From contig CANEHE010000019.1 in assembly GCA_947427285.1 (NCBI GenBank), positions 1-41,090 on the forward strand: a stretch of DNA of 41,090 nt, written 5' to 3'. The notes below the pieces were generated by a model. The model did no database searches and had not been told where the DNA came from. It saw only the letters and a list, made by a program, of their open reading frames with translations. This DNA is from an uncultured Porphyromonadaceae bacterium (GTDB lineage: Bacteria > Bacteroidota > Bacteroidia > Bacteroidales > Muribaculaceae). Below are positions 18,777 to 27,337 of this stretch, in pieces. Both the position numbers and the translations under genes were made by a program. The number at the start of each line of letters is the position of its first letter. Positions within the stretch are counted from its first letter, which is position 1.

Positions 18777-21091
18777 AAGGAATCTGGCTGTCTGTAATCT
18801 TTATAATCGGTTCCGCCAAATTACTATGCGGAGCCTCCCCCGGCACGCTTCTGCGTCAGGCCGACAGGGAGATGAGCCGCAGCAAATGGGAAAAAGCTCT
18901 TTCCCTTTATTCGGAAGCGGAAAGATCCACCTCCTCACCGCTTACAAAAATGACCGCGGCCACAGGCAAGGCACGCGCCCTGAAAGCACTCGGCCGCTAC
19001 GGTGAATGCTCCAAAGCGTGGGAATCGGCAATATCCGCGGCTTCCGACGCTGATGACGACGGAGGAAATCTCAGTCGGTTGCGCTTCAATTATGCTTCAT
19101 TCCTCTGCGAAGCTGGCAATTACCAGTTGGCCGAAACACAACTTTACATGGCCGGGGCTCTTTCGGACTCCACTGAGAATTTCCGACACCGCGTACTTCT
19201 CGCTGACATATATGCCCGGACCGGAAGTCTCGATCTGGCCATATATACTCTCAAAGATGCCATCGCCAACAATTCATCATCTGATCGTGACCATTTTCTG
19301 GCAATCCAGAACTTAGGATTCATCTACAGTCTTAAAGGAGATCACTGTCAGGCAGAGACTTATCTGCATCAGGCATGCCAGGGACTTGCCGGAGCAGACC
19401 GTCACATAGCCCTCGCAAATCTCGCAATGGCGAAAGCCGCACAGAGTAGATTCGATGAAGCCCTGAAGGATATAGAAGAATCCGTCAGATACTTCCAACG
19501 CCATCCTGACGCCGACAACTATACGGTATCTCTACGAAAAAAAGGGGAGATACTGGCCCATGCCTCCCGGAAGACTGAAAGCATCCGTATATTCCGGGAA
19601 TACTTTAAACTTGAGAAAAAGACTCTTGAAACGGCTCTTCCTGCAATGACCCCTTCACAGAAACTCGACTGGTGGACCAAAATGAAGCCCCGATTGAGCC
19701 GATGTTTTACAGTAGGGAATGCAGATCCGGAATTTATGTTTGAAGTGGCACTGTATCGCCGCCAGACATCCATGCTCGCCATGCGCGATTCTCTTGCACT
19801 TTCCCGCACATTAAGTGCCGGAGCCGCCGAAATCCGCAAATCGCTTCCGAAAGATGGTGTGGCGGTAGAATTTATTCTGGCCGACGACATGAATGGCACC
19901 CCACGGTATTATGCCGCCATACTCCCGAAAAAGGGGAACTCCAGCTTTGTCGACATTCTGCCTGCAAATTTCTTCACTGATACAAAATTGGCAGATACCG
20001 GCATGTCATACTATCAGGCCGCGACATCATCAGACCGCACAACCATCAATGCCTTGTATTCCGACTCACTTCTCACCAGATATGTATGGAATCCTGTGAT
20101 CGACGCGTTGCCGCAGTCAGCCTCCCGGATATATTTCGCTCCCGAAGGTATTTTCCATCTCATAGGAATAGAAAACTTACCGTTTAGCGGACGCGACAGT
20201 CTCGAACTACACAGGCTCAGTTCTCCGGCAGTGCTCATCGACAGACACAAGCGCAAGAAGATCTCCATCGGGAAAACACTTGTGGCCGGAGGCCTTGACT
20301 ATGACGAACCGGCTCCGGCATACCCAGAATCAATCACTGACTCCAACCATTCAGCCTACAACGCTCTGGCACGCCTTCCAGGAGCATTCGGCGCGATATT
20401 CGGCTATCTTCCCGGAACACGTCTTGAGGCTGACAGTGTGGCACATATCGTAGGACAGGGACAACGCATCGGTTGTCTAAGCGAAGAACAGGTGAAGAAT
20501 GAACTTCCCGGCTACACCGCCGCCCATCTCGCCACACACGGATACGCATTCTCCTACGGTCTCGGCCGACGTCCCTATTTCCTTGCCGACAGCCTTGCGA
20601 TCGACCAATCGATGGAACTGACAGGCATCGCTCTTACCGGGGCAAATTCAATGGCTGCCTTCGAAGGACGCGACGATGGTCTTCTGTCAGCACGGGAAAT
20701 CGCGGCACTCCATCTCGATTCACTGCGATTCATTGTGCTTTCCGCATGTCAGACCGGACTGGGAAACATTGCCGACGAAGGACCGGCGGGGCTTGTCCGC
20801 GCTCTGAAAATATCCGGAGCAGGCACTGTAATGGCGTCCCTATGGTCTGTAAGCGACCATGCCACAGCAATACTGATGACGGAACTTTACCGCGGGCTGA
20901 AACGAGGTCAATCCCCCTTCCACGCTCTCAGAGCCGCACAGCGACATCTGCGGACTTCACCCTCTACTGTAACTTTCCGACGGTTTTCTCCAGCCCGGAT
21001 GGCACGCTCCCGCGAAACCGTCATCCGGGAACTGCCACCTCTCGATGAGCCTTATTTCTGGGCTCCGTTCATAATAATCGATGACTTCTGA
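18773..21091 (+). CDS. Exported TPR-CHAT protein (small)
   Basis: This is a 772-residue protein with a signal peptide (MKGIWLSVIFIIGSAKLLCG). TPR-like repeats cover about residues 25-330: YGECSKAWESAISAASDADD, then GDHCQAETYLHQACQGLAGA and RFDEALKDIEESVRYFQ. A C-terminal CHAT domain spans about 400-772. The dyad is His589 (HLATHGY) and Cys659 (LSACQTGLG), followed by GAGTVMASLWSVSDHAT and EPYFWAPFIIID. It starts with ATGA overlapping the stop of the 207-residue protein. The open frame reaches back to 18512, but that extension overlaps the upstream gene and lacks a signal peptide. Compared with the 1515-residue neighbour it has fewer TPRs and no long coiled coil. Two different exported CHAT proteins in one cluster suggest a cascade or a pair with different targets. 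Confidence 0.9.
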   Translation: MKGIWLSVIFIIGSAKLLCGASPGTLLRQADREMSRSKWEKALSLYSEAERSTSSPLTKMTAATGKARALKALGRYGECSKAWESAISAASDADDDGGNLSRLRFNYASFLCEAGNYQLAETQLYMAGALSDSTENFRHRVLLADIYARTGSLDLAIYTLKDAIANNSSSDRDHFLAIQNLGFIYSLKGDHCQAETYLHQACQGLAGADRHIALANLAMAKAAQSRFDEALKDIEESVRYFQRHPDADNYTVSLRKKGEILAHASRKTESIRIFREYFKLEKKTLETALPAMTPSQKLDWWTKMKPRLSRCFTVGNADPEFMFEVALYRRQTSMLAMRDSLALSRTLSAGAAEIRKSLPKDGVAVEFILADDMNGTPRYYAAILPKKGNSSFVDILPANFFTDTKLADTGMSYYQAATSSDRTTINALYSDSLLTRYVWNPVIDALPQSASRIYFAPEGIFHLIGIENLPFSGRDSLELHRLSSPAVLIDRHKRKKISIGKTLVAGGLDYDEPAPAYPESITDSNHSAYNALARLPGAFGAIFGYLPGTRLEADSVAHIVGQGQRIGCLSEEQVKNELPGYTAAHLATHGYAFSYGLGRRPYFLADSLAIDQSMELTGIALTGANSMAAFEGRDDGLLSAREIAALHLDSLRFIVLSACQTGLGNIADEGPAGLVRALKISGAGTVMASLWSVSDHATAILMTELYRGLKRGQSPFHALRAAQRHLRTSPSTVTFRRFSPARMARSRETVIRELPPLDEPYFWAPFIIIDDF

Positions 21092-21117
21092 TACTAACCT
21101 GATCAACAGACATAACA

Positions 21118-22383
21118 ATGAGACACTGCATCATACTCCTTATTCTGATCATCTTCCAGACTGCCATCCCTATTGCGGCGCAGTCTAAGAGTCCTCTGAT
21201 GGAAGGTCGACGTCACTATGACATCATTGTCAGCCAGACCAACGACACCCTGACCCTCAACCGCTCATTAAGAGCAATGAGGGGAAACACAGCCAAACTG
21301 TCCGGGAGAGGAATACTGACCGACATCCTGTCGGGATACATGTCGCTGGGAACATCATCGCTTCTCTCGGCCTCCCAGAACCTCATAGGCATGGGAGTGG
21401 GTTATATACGGGAAGCCGTGCGCGACAAACGCCCCGACTGGGAAAAAGCGGCTCTTGAAGAATCGGTGTTCGTAAAGACGCTACCGATGCAGACTGAAAT
21501 CCTCGATTTCTATGGTTCACCCTCCTCTCTCGGGGCACTCGACCCTTCCGACATGAAGTTCAGCGGTTTCGGCTGTCGCCAATACATCACTACCAAAAAC
21601 GAGAGTGGAAATCAGGAAGAACATGAGGTATTCTACATATCATGTCGTGTGCGCACCGATGAACACGGCATAGCACGCATGCTCAATCATTCGAAATTTG
21701 AGGTGACAGTCGACGAACTGCGTTTCAACCCATGGCTCTGCAATCTCCCCAACGACAGTGTGGCTCCCGATCCGGCCACACGTATACCCTTCTCTTTCGA
21801 AAGGCGCAAAGACCTCACATTCAGTATCGCCGCCACAATAAAGTCATCATGGGTCAACGAAGCCATTCAGGTGATGCGCGACGTAGTACTCGGCGAGTTT
21901 CTGATTCAGGCCAAAATAGATCCATCTCAACTCGACAAGGATGGTGTGTTCCGTTTCAAAGCGGATTCAGACACCGATACCGGCAAGATCGTCACTGTCA
22001 GAGGAGACAGTTTTCTGGTTCCCAGGAGCTACGTGGGCACCGCCGACATGAGTATCCCTCAAGACAGCTGGGGAACAGGCCAATATACCGTTGAGATGAG
22101 AATAGCCGAAAGCTGTCGTATCAATGAAGAATACTATACCAGAGAAAAGGGGGAAACCCGCGTCTGGGATAAAAAGAGATGGAATCCCGAATGGAAACTG
22201 ATGTGTCGTCGACAACCACGTAGTCCATTCTGGCAACAGTTCAAAGATCAGGTCATCCCGTCGTTTGCCGATGACAAATGGGTCACGACCATCATCGAAC
22301 CGTTCACATCCGTTCTCACCAAGCATGGCTCGCAACTCATAAATGCGGCCGCAGACCATCTCATACCGCCTCTGCCGAAATAA
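21118..22383 (+). CDS. Secreted protein of unknown function closing the CHAT cluster
   Basis: I do not recognise this 421-residue protein. A signal peptide (MRHCIILLILIIFQTAIPIA, mature start about AQSKSP) is followed by a Gly/Ser-rich hydrophobic stretch at about residues 64-98 (GILTDILSGYMSLGTSSLLS, then NLIGMGVGY) that could contact a membrane. The remainder is mixed alpha/beta with DELRFNPWLCNLPND and a basic, Trp-rich segment (KKRWNPEWKLMCRRQPRSP). A final helix (TSVLTKHGSQLINAAADHLI) precedes the stop. It starts 26 nt after the second CHAT gene, so it is very likely co-transcribed. By position it is a candidate substrate or partner of the CHAT proteins; this is inference only. Confidence 0.75.
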   Translation: MRHCIILLILIIFQTAIPIAAQSKSPLMEGRRHYDIIVSQTNDTLTLNRSLRAMRGNTAKLSGRGILTDILSGYMSLGTSSLLSASQNLIGMGVGYIREAVRDKRPDWEKAALEESVFVKTLPMQTEILDFYGSPSSLGALDPSDMKFSGFGCRQYITTKNESGNQEEHEVFYISCRVRTDEHGIARMLNHSKFEVTVDELRFNPWLCNLPNDSVAPDPATRIPFSFERRKDLTFSIAATIKSSWVNEAIQVMRDVVLGEFLIQAKIDPSQLDKDGVFRFKADSDTDTGKIVTVRGDSFLVPRSYVGTADMSIPQDSWGTGQYTVEMRIAESCRINEEYYTREKGETRVWDKKRWNPEWKLMCRRQPRSPFWQQFKDQVIPSFADDKWVTTIIEPFTSVLTKHGSQLINAAADHLIPPLPK

Positions 22384-22416
22384 TTCCATCAACGAAATCG
22401 TCGCCAAATCACCCTT

Positions 22417-22451
22417 TTCCTGTTTTGCAAATTTGCAAAACAGGAATTTTT
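22417..22451 (+). terminator. 30-bp perfect palindrome with T-run, end of the CHAT cluster
   Basis: Bases 22417-22446 are a perfect palindrome built from TTCCTGTTTTGCAAA and its reverse complement. TTTTT follows at 22447-22451, 34 nt after the last stop. As RNA it would fold into a hairpin followed by U5, which fits an intrinsic terminator. As DNA it could equally be an operator. Confidence 0.6.
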
Positions 22452-22491
22452 CTCAAATTCTTCTTTTGCCACAATCTTAATAACCAGATAT

Positions 22492-22506
22492 TTCCTGTTT
22501 TGCAAA
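22492..22506 (+). repeat. Third copy of the 15-bp half-site, upstream of the regulator promoter
   Basis: TTCCTGTTTTGCAAA is identical to the left arm of the palindrome at 22417-22431 and sits 40 nt before the -33 box of the regulator gene. The intergenic region thus holds the unit in order plus, minus, plus. This placement fits an activator or autoregulatory site. Confidence 0.6.
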
Positions 22507-22546
22507 TTCTGTTTTCTGAATACCAAAACTAAAAGCAGAAATAAAA

Positions 22547-22578
22547 CTTGCATTTTATCCAGAGGGTAAATAATTTTG
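22547..22578 (+). promoter_or_regulatory. Promoter of the regulator operon
   Basis: CTTG (22547-22550), exactly 20 nt, then TAATTTTG (22571-22578) reproduce the Bacteroidales housekeeping promoter. Two minus-strand promoters in this window have the same spacing. Transcription would begin near 22585, which supports translation from 22618 or 22621 and not from the TTG at 22576. Confidence 0.75.
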
Positions 22579-22620
22579 CGACCGAAGTTCCCATTAAAAT
22601 CAGGCAACTCCAGCCGAATG

Positions 22621-24042
22621 ATGAAAACATTTACCTTACCGGCCATAATTCTACTGACCTTTCTGGTCTGCGGATGCGCTTCCCCGGATGCGGGGAAAGC
22701 CCGCCAACTCATTGAGTCGATAGAAAAAGACTACAACATGGGAGAATATATCGGCGCACTCAATACCCTACATGAGTATGTCAGAGCTTCCGACGCCGGA
22801 GAGATTCCCGATAATCCGGCCAATGATGCCTCCGCATATAAATATCTCGGCAACATTCATTTCATATACTTCGACTATCCCACAGCAATCAAATGGTATG
22901 AAAAAGCTCTTGAAAAGAGTAGTCATCTCCCGGATAATGCGGAACACCTTAAAGCCACATACAACCTCTGCGTCACCCACTGTCTCACAGGCAACAAAAA
23001 GGAGGCACGTTCATACGCTGACAGAATTGCCTCTCTGTCAAATGTAGACTCCGGGTTGCGGACATATTCAACCACAATGGCGGAAGCCTTCTACGAGAAA
23101 CATTTCGGAGACTGGAGGGTAGCCGTCGACAAAATGAAGGAGGCTGTGAAGCTGGTAGAGATCCATGATCTTAATGAATACCTGAAATTCACCCCCTATG
23201 CCGAACTCAGCACCTATCTGGAAGAATTAGGAAAATACGAAGAAGCTCTCGTCATTCTCTCAAAACTGGAAAAAGAGCTGGAGATCAAACCGATATACCC
23301 ATCAATGCTGATGGAATGCATGAAGGGATATATGAGTGTCTATACAAAACTTGGCGACAGCAAAAACGCACTGACATATCAGAACCGCTACCTGCAGGTG
23401 TCGGATTCCCTGATGAACCATAATCGCTTCATAAAAGCCAACAACACATTTCATCAAAAAGACAGTCAATCCGGTATCAATACTCGTCAGGACACCGCCT
23501 CAATGCTGTATTCCACCCTGATAGTGGTAGGTCTGTTGAGCACAGGAGGACTTCTGTTCTATCTAATTGTCAGGTTCCGGAACCGATCCGTCATCCATCC
23601 GGCTGAAGCATCACACCGTACTGACATCACCCATACCGATCCGGAAATACCAGAGCAACAGCAGGAGCTCTTCAAACGTATCTGCAACATTGTGGATTCA
23701 CCGGAAGGATATGCCAATCCGGAATACAATATCGAAAAATTAGCACAGGCTCTCGATACGAACATAAAATATGTATCACAAGCCGTCAACATCTGCGCCG
23801 GTACAAATTTCCGCACATTCCTCAATGACCGTAGAATCCGTGAGGCAATCGCCAGACTCCGCACTGCCGACGAAGGAATCTCAATCCACGAAATCGCCTA
23901 CAAGGTAGGATTCGCTTCCCAATCGGCCTTCATAGCCTCCTTCAAACGTGTGGCCGGGACCACACCCTCACGATTCCAGAAAATGCTCCACGATAAGAAA
24001 GGCCCCTCTACCCGATCATACCAAAAACTAACCACAAAATAA
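22621..24042 (+). CDS. Membrane-spanning TPR regulator with AraC-type HTH
   Basis: This is a one-protein signalling device. An N-terminal hydrophobic signal ends in a lipobox-like FLVCGC (about residues 11-16). TPR-like helices (about 25-265; DYPTAIKWYEKALEKS, KYEEALVILSKLEKE) would lie outside the inner membrane. One transmembrane helix (about 296-320, LIVVGLLSTGGLLFYLIV) leads to a cytoplasmic AraC-type HTH (about 350-465, with ISIHEIAYKVGFASQSAFIA followed by FKRVAGTTPSRFQ). So periplasmic binding should control DNA binding directly. ATGs at 22618 and 22621 are adjacent and in frame; both fit the promoter at 22547-22578. The next gene follows after 14 nt, so the regulator leads an operon with two secreted proteins. 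Likely autoregulated through the repeated 15-bp motif upstream, though that is inference. Confidence 0.88.
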   Translation: MKTFTLPAIILLTFLVCGCASPDAGKARQLIESIEKDYNMGEYIGALNTLHEYVRASDAGEIPDNPANDASAYKYLGNIHFIYFDYPTAIKWYEKALEKSSHLPDNAEHLKATYNLCVTHCLTGNKKEARSYADRIASLSNVDSGLRTYSTTMAEAFYEKHFGDWRVAVDKMKEAVKLVEIHDLNEYLKFTPYAELSTYLEELGKYEEALVILSKLEKELEIKPIYPSMLMECMKGYMSVYTKLGDSKNALTYQNRYLQVSDSLMNHNRFIKANNTFHQKDSQSGINTRQDTASMLYSTLIVVGLLSTGGLLFYLIVRFRNRSVIHPAEASHRTDITHTDPEIPEQQQELFKRICNIVDSPEGYANPEYNIEKLAQALDTNIKYVSQAVNICAGTNFRTFLNDRRIREAIARLRTADEGISIHEIAYKVGFASQSAFIASFKRVAGTTPSRFQKMLHDKKGPSTRSYQKLTTK

Positions 24043-24056
24043 AAAAACTCTAATCT

Positions 24057-25727
24057 ATGAAGAAAATTTTCATTTCTGCCTTTGTCGCAGCCACCGCAGC
24101 CATTCAGGCTTCCGCGGCAACTTTCATCATCGACATCGATGACGCGTCAAGAGTGAAGTTTGAAACCGGCCAGACCTCCGCGACATACGTGGAACAGGCC
24201 TTGCAGAACGGTGAGAATACCATCACACAGACCGGTTCCGAGGACTTTGTGCTCACTCCCCGTCAAGGTTTCCTCATCGAATCAATCACTGCATACGACC
24301 AGAGCGGGACGGCACTCAACTCTTCCGGATGGTCTTTCGATTCGACAGATGACAGTTATAAGATCTACTTTCTCGGTTCAAAAGTTCCGGCCTACAAGTA
24401 TGTGGTGAAGACAAAAGTCTACAACCCCACCATGTACACTCTCACTATCGACATCAACAATCCTGATGCCGTGCTCAACGGATCATACAAAGTCGGCAAC
24501 CAGACCATAAAGCCTCAGGCCGGTAAGCAGACCATCAGCTACAACCCGGACAAAGGGATTCAATTTTACATGCAGCTCCGCCCAGCCGTCACAGAAGTGA
24601 CTTTCCTCCGCAACGGCACATCCACATCGCCCGCAGGAACAATGGCCAACGGAACCCGCACCTACAAATTCAATCTGACCGACAACGACAACATTGATAT
24701 TGACGTAGTCATGGAGACTCCAGAGGCTTTTCTGGAAATAGACAATCCTGACCATGTACAGGTATGGTTTCCCAACACCTCCACTCTTCTCTCCGATCTG
24801 AAAGCCGGGCGCAACACTCTCACCTACGCCCCCAACGACCGTCTTGTGATAAAAGCCGCCGATGGTTATCGTATATCTTCCGGACTGGCCAACATGAGTT
24901 TCAATTCATATACCGATGAATACTCCTACACATTCTCCGACGGCGACAGCGGAATGCTATTCACACTGACCACCGAGAAATATACCCCTCCCACAGCCAC
25001 ACTCTTAGTCAACGTGGACGACGCCACCTACATCAACTATCTGCAGATAAACAACGAAAATAAGGAATGCATAGTCGGAGACAACACTTTCACCGTAAAC
25101 CTCGACAAAGGCGCAAACGTGAAAGTCTACTACAAATCAAAATGGGATGACAAACTGATGGCAACCCTCAACGGAGCTCCTCTTACCATCAACGAAAGTG
25201 CCTGGTCGGCATATTGGTCAGACATCAATAATATGGAAGAGGGCAAAACTTACCGCATGGTGGTGCGTCAGGCCCTTTCCGGAGAATATGAAGGCTCCAT
25301 GACCGCGACATCCTCCGATGACATGCTCACGTGGACTGTCTCTTTTGAACCTGCCGGCATCATCGAGCTTGTGGAGGGCATCCAGCTCCCAAGTATTGTA
25401 AGTGACACACGCGTCGACAACGGAACTCCCGAAATCGAAACCGGAGAAAACGAGGCTGTCATCCGCTTTACCACACCTCTTTCTCCCGGCAGCTACACAC
25501 TGAATCTTCCCGCGGGCCTCTTCAAGATAAACGGAGCGACCAGCAAATCCCTTTCCAAATCTTTCTCCGTGACACAGACCGGAATCGACACACTGGGAGA
25601 CGAAATCAACGGTGATGTGCGCTGGTTCACACTTCAAGGTGTGGAGATCAGCGAGCCTGCCGAAGGACAGATCGTGATTGCCGTCCGTGAAGGCAAAGCC
25701 TCAAAAATTATTTTCAACAAAAACTAA
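24057..25727 (+). CDS. Secreted four-repeat protein of unknown function
   Basis: This 556-residue protein has a signal peptide (MKKIFISAFVAATAAIQASA). Four related beta-rich repeats of about 85-100 residues begin near residues 22, 127, 223 and 314. Each opens with a strand of the form xxLxIDxDDAxxV (FIIDIDDASRV, LTIDINNPDAV, LEIDNPDHVQV, LLVNVDDATYI), then contains NTxTxxxxxG/N and a later SxxxY pattern. A separate sandwich-like region (about 430-505) leads to a short tail, WFTLQGVEISEPAEGQIVIA, ending KIIFNKN. This tail resembles the C-terminal targeting tails of Bacteroidales secreted proteins and recurs in the next gene. I do not recognise the repeat family. It lies 14 nt after the regulator and 17 nt before the next gene. 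Confidence 0.82.
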   Translation: MKKIFISAFVAATAAIQASAATFIIDIDDASRVKFETGQTSATYVEQALQNGENTITQTGSEDFVLTPRQGFLIESITAYDQSGTALNSSGWSFDSTDDSYKIYFLGSKVPAYKYVVKTKVYNPTMYTLTIDINNPDAVLNGSYKVGNQTIKPQAGKQTISYNPDKGIQFYMQLRPAVTEVTFLRNGTSTSPAGTMANGTRTYKFNLTDNDNIDIDVVMETPEAFLEIDNPDHVQVWFPNTSTLLSDLKAGRNTLTYAPNDRLVIKAADGYRISSGLANMSFNSYTDEYSYTFSDGDSGMLFTLTTEKYTPPTATLLVNVDDATYINYLQINNENKECIVGDNTFTVNLDKGANVKVYYKSKWDDKLMATLNGAPLTINESAWSAYWSDINNMEEGKTYRMVVRQALSGEYEGSMTATSSDDMLTWTVSFEPAGIIELVEGIQLPSIVSDTRVDNGTPEIETGENEAVIRFTTPLSPGSYTLNLPAGLFKINGATSKSLSKSFSVTQTGIDTLGDEINGDVRWFTLQGVEISEPAEGQIVIAVREGKASKIIFNKN

Positions 25728-25744
25728 GCAAAAATATACTACTG

Positions 25745-27235
25745 ATGAAAAAAACTATCATCGCGGCCATCGCCGCCTCAGCCGCTATCTCTGCGGCAGC
25801 ATGGGACGAGACAGGATATTACTATCCCGAACAGGAACCAGACTCCATCTGGCAGGAATGGTATGATTTCACCACCGCCGACGTGGAATGGGGCGGCCTG
25901 AACGCAGGTTTCTTCTCTTACGACCAGAAAGTGAAGAAACGTGTGTCGAAAGATCCCGCCAACAAGAAATTCCAGTTCGCACTTGTCGAATACTTCGCCG
26001 CCGGTACCGATCTGATCGTGGAGTATGATCCGGACACTAAGGAATTCCGTATTCCGATTCAGCGCAAAGGTGTCAACAACATGTGGGACGGTGAGCCGTT
26101 TCTCGCCACTGACTGGAAGACTTTCTACGGCACAGCCGATCCCTATTCAAGCTGGAACGAGACAGACGGAATACTACAGATATATGTGGTGAACTATTAT
26201 CCTAACCAGGATATGGGTGACGGCACATTCGGAGACAAAGTATATGCCGGAGGAATAGACATCTACCGCATGCATGGATTCACCCGCTTCGATGTCGACA
26301 TAGATGTGCCGGAATGTGTCTCCACACTCACTCCCAAGACAAAACTCAACATCACCACTCATCCGAAGAATGTCAGTTGGGAACTTGTCAACGATCTCGT
26401 TCTCCCGTATGACACACTTATGATCGACAAGATCGCCGAACGCAAACTCAACCCCATCACCGAATCCACCGAAGTAGAACTCTCGCTCAAGGAAGGCGTC
26501 AATTCGCTTGTATGCATCTCATACGACAATAAAGACAACCGTGTGGTGTCGATCCGCAATATCTATGCCATGCCTGACGATGCCACAGGCTGGAAGAGTC
26601 TTGGACAAGGTACGTTTGTCGAGGATGCGGTAATGTGTCTCGGTGGCGACTGGGATGTGACACGCCTGCCGGTAGAGGTACAGGAAAAGACCGATAAACC
26701 GGGCTACTACCGCATCGTGGATCCCTACAAAGGACTCCCTTCAAAATGCAGCGACTTCACATACACCCACTCCGGACATTCGCATTATCTCTATCTCGAT
26801 GCATCCAAACCAAACGTAGTGGTGCTTGAAGCCGCTCCTACTGGTGTATCTCACGAAGCACAGCTAAAGTCCGCTTATCTCACCTCCAAAGCATACGAAG
26901 CCAAACGTGCAGGCGAGCTCCAGCCACAATGGATAGCAAATGCCGGAAAACTTGCCGACAACAAGATCACTTTCCCCGCGGGTTCCATAGGTGTCCGTCT
27001 GCCGGAATATACATCCGCCATCGGTCAGGATCTCATCTATTGGGTCAACAACAACGGTCAGTTCTCACTTGAACTCCCCGACAACAGCGGAGTAGAAAAC
27101 ATCGGAACCGAAGAGATCGATGCTCCGGCACGCTGGTTCAATATGCAGGGTGTAGAGATCAGCGAACCCGCAGAAGGCGAGATGGTAATAGAAGTACGCG
27201 GCAACCGCTCCACAAAAATCATCTACCGTCACTAA
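25745..27235 (+). CDS. Secreted Trp-rich protein of unknown function
   Basis: I do not recognise this 496-residue protein. The signal peptide (MKKTIIAAIAASAAISAAA) is followed by an acidic, Trp/Tyr-rich start (ETGYYYPEQEPDSIWQEWYD) and modules resembling lectin- or glycan-binding sandwiches (DWKTFYGTADPYSSWNETDG, GDWDVTRLPVEVQ, GYYRIVDPYKG). The last 45 residues, with RWFNMQGVEISEPAEGEMVI and KIIYRH, nearly repeat the tail of the preceding protein. A surface or extracellular location is likely. It is the last gene before a strong intrinsic terminator, so the operon is regulator, repeat protein, this protein. A glycan-binding role is only a guess from the aromatic composition. Confidence 0.82.
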   Translation: MKKTIIAAIAASAAISAAAWDETGYYYPEQEPDSIWQEWYDFTTADVEWGGLNAGFFSYDQKVKKRVSKDPANKKFQFALVEYFAAGTDLIVEYDPDTKEFRIPIQRKGVNNMWDGEPFLATDWKTFYGTADPYSSWNETDGILQIYVVNYYPNQDMGDGTFGDKVYAGGIDIYRMHGFTRFDVDIDVPECVSTLTPKTKLNITTHPKNVSWELVNDLVLPYDTLMIDKIAERKLNPITESTEVELSLKEGVNSLVCISYDNKDNRVVSIRNIYAMPDDATGWKSLGQGTFVEDAVMCLGGDWDVTRLPVEVQEKTDKPGYYRIVDPYKGLPSKCSDFTYTHSGHSHYLYLDASKPNVVVLEAAPTGVSHEAQLKSAYLTSKAYEAKRAGELQPQWIANAGKLADNKITFPAGSIGVRLPEYTSAIGQDLIYWVNNNGQFSLELPDNSGVENIGTEEIDAPARWFNMQGVEISEPAEGEMVIEVRGNRSTKIIYRH

Positions 27236-27277
27236 ACATTACGGCATCTGATCTGAAAAATAAAATATAGTGAACGG

Positions 27278-27317
27278 CGGTTCCGGACAGGTATGGGACC
27301 TGACCGGAACCGTTTTT
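27278..27317 (+). terminator. Strong intrinsic terminator of the regulator operon
   Basis: An outer 9-bp stem (27278-27286 with 27304-27312), one A-A mismatch, an inner 5-bp stem (27288-27292 with 27298-27302) and a 5-nt loop are followed by TTTTT at 27313-27317. It ends 20 nt before the protease start codon. Confidence 0.92.
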
Positions 27318-27337
27318 CTAACATGTCACTCTGATTT

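Noticed and set aside
13573..22383. Reading the CHAT cluster as an anti-phage defence island
   Set aside because: All four products carry signal peptides, and no nuclease, gasdermin-like, RT or sensor ATPase gene is nearby, so a cytoplasmic defence role is not supported.
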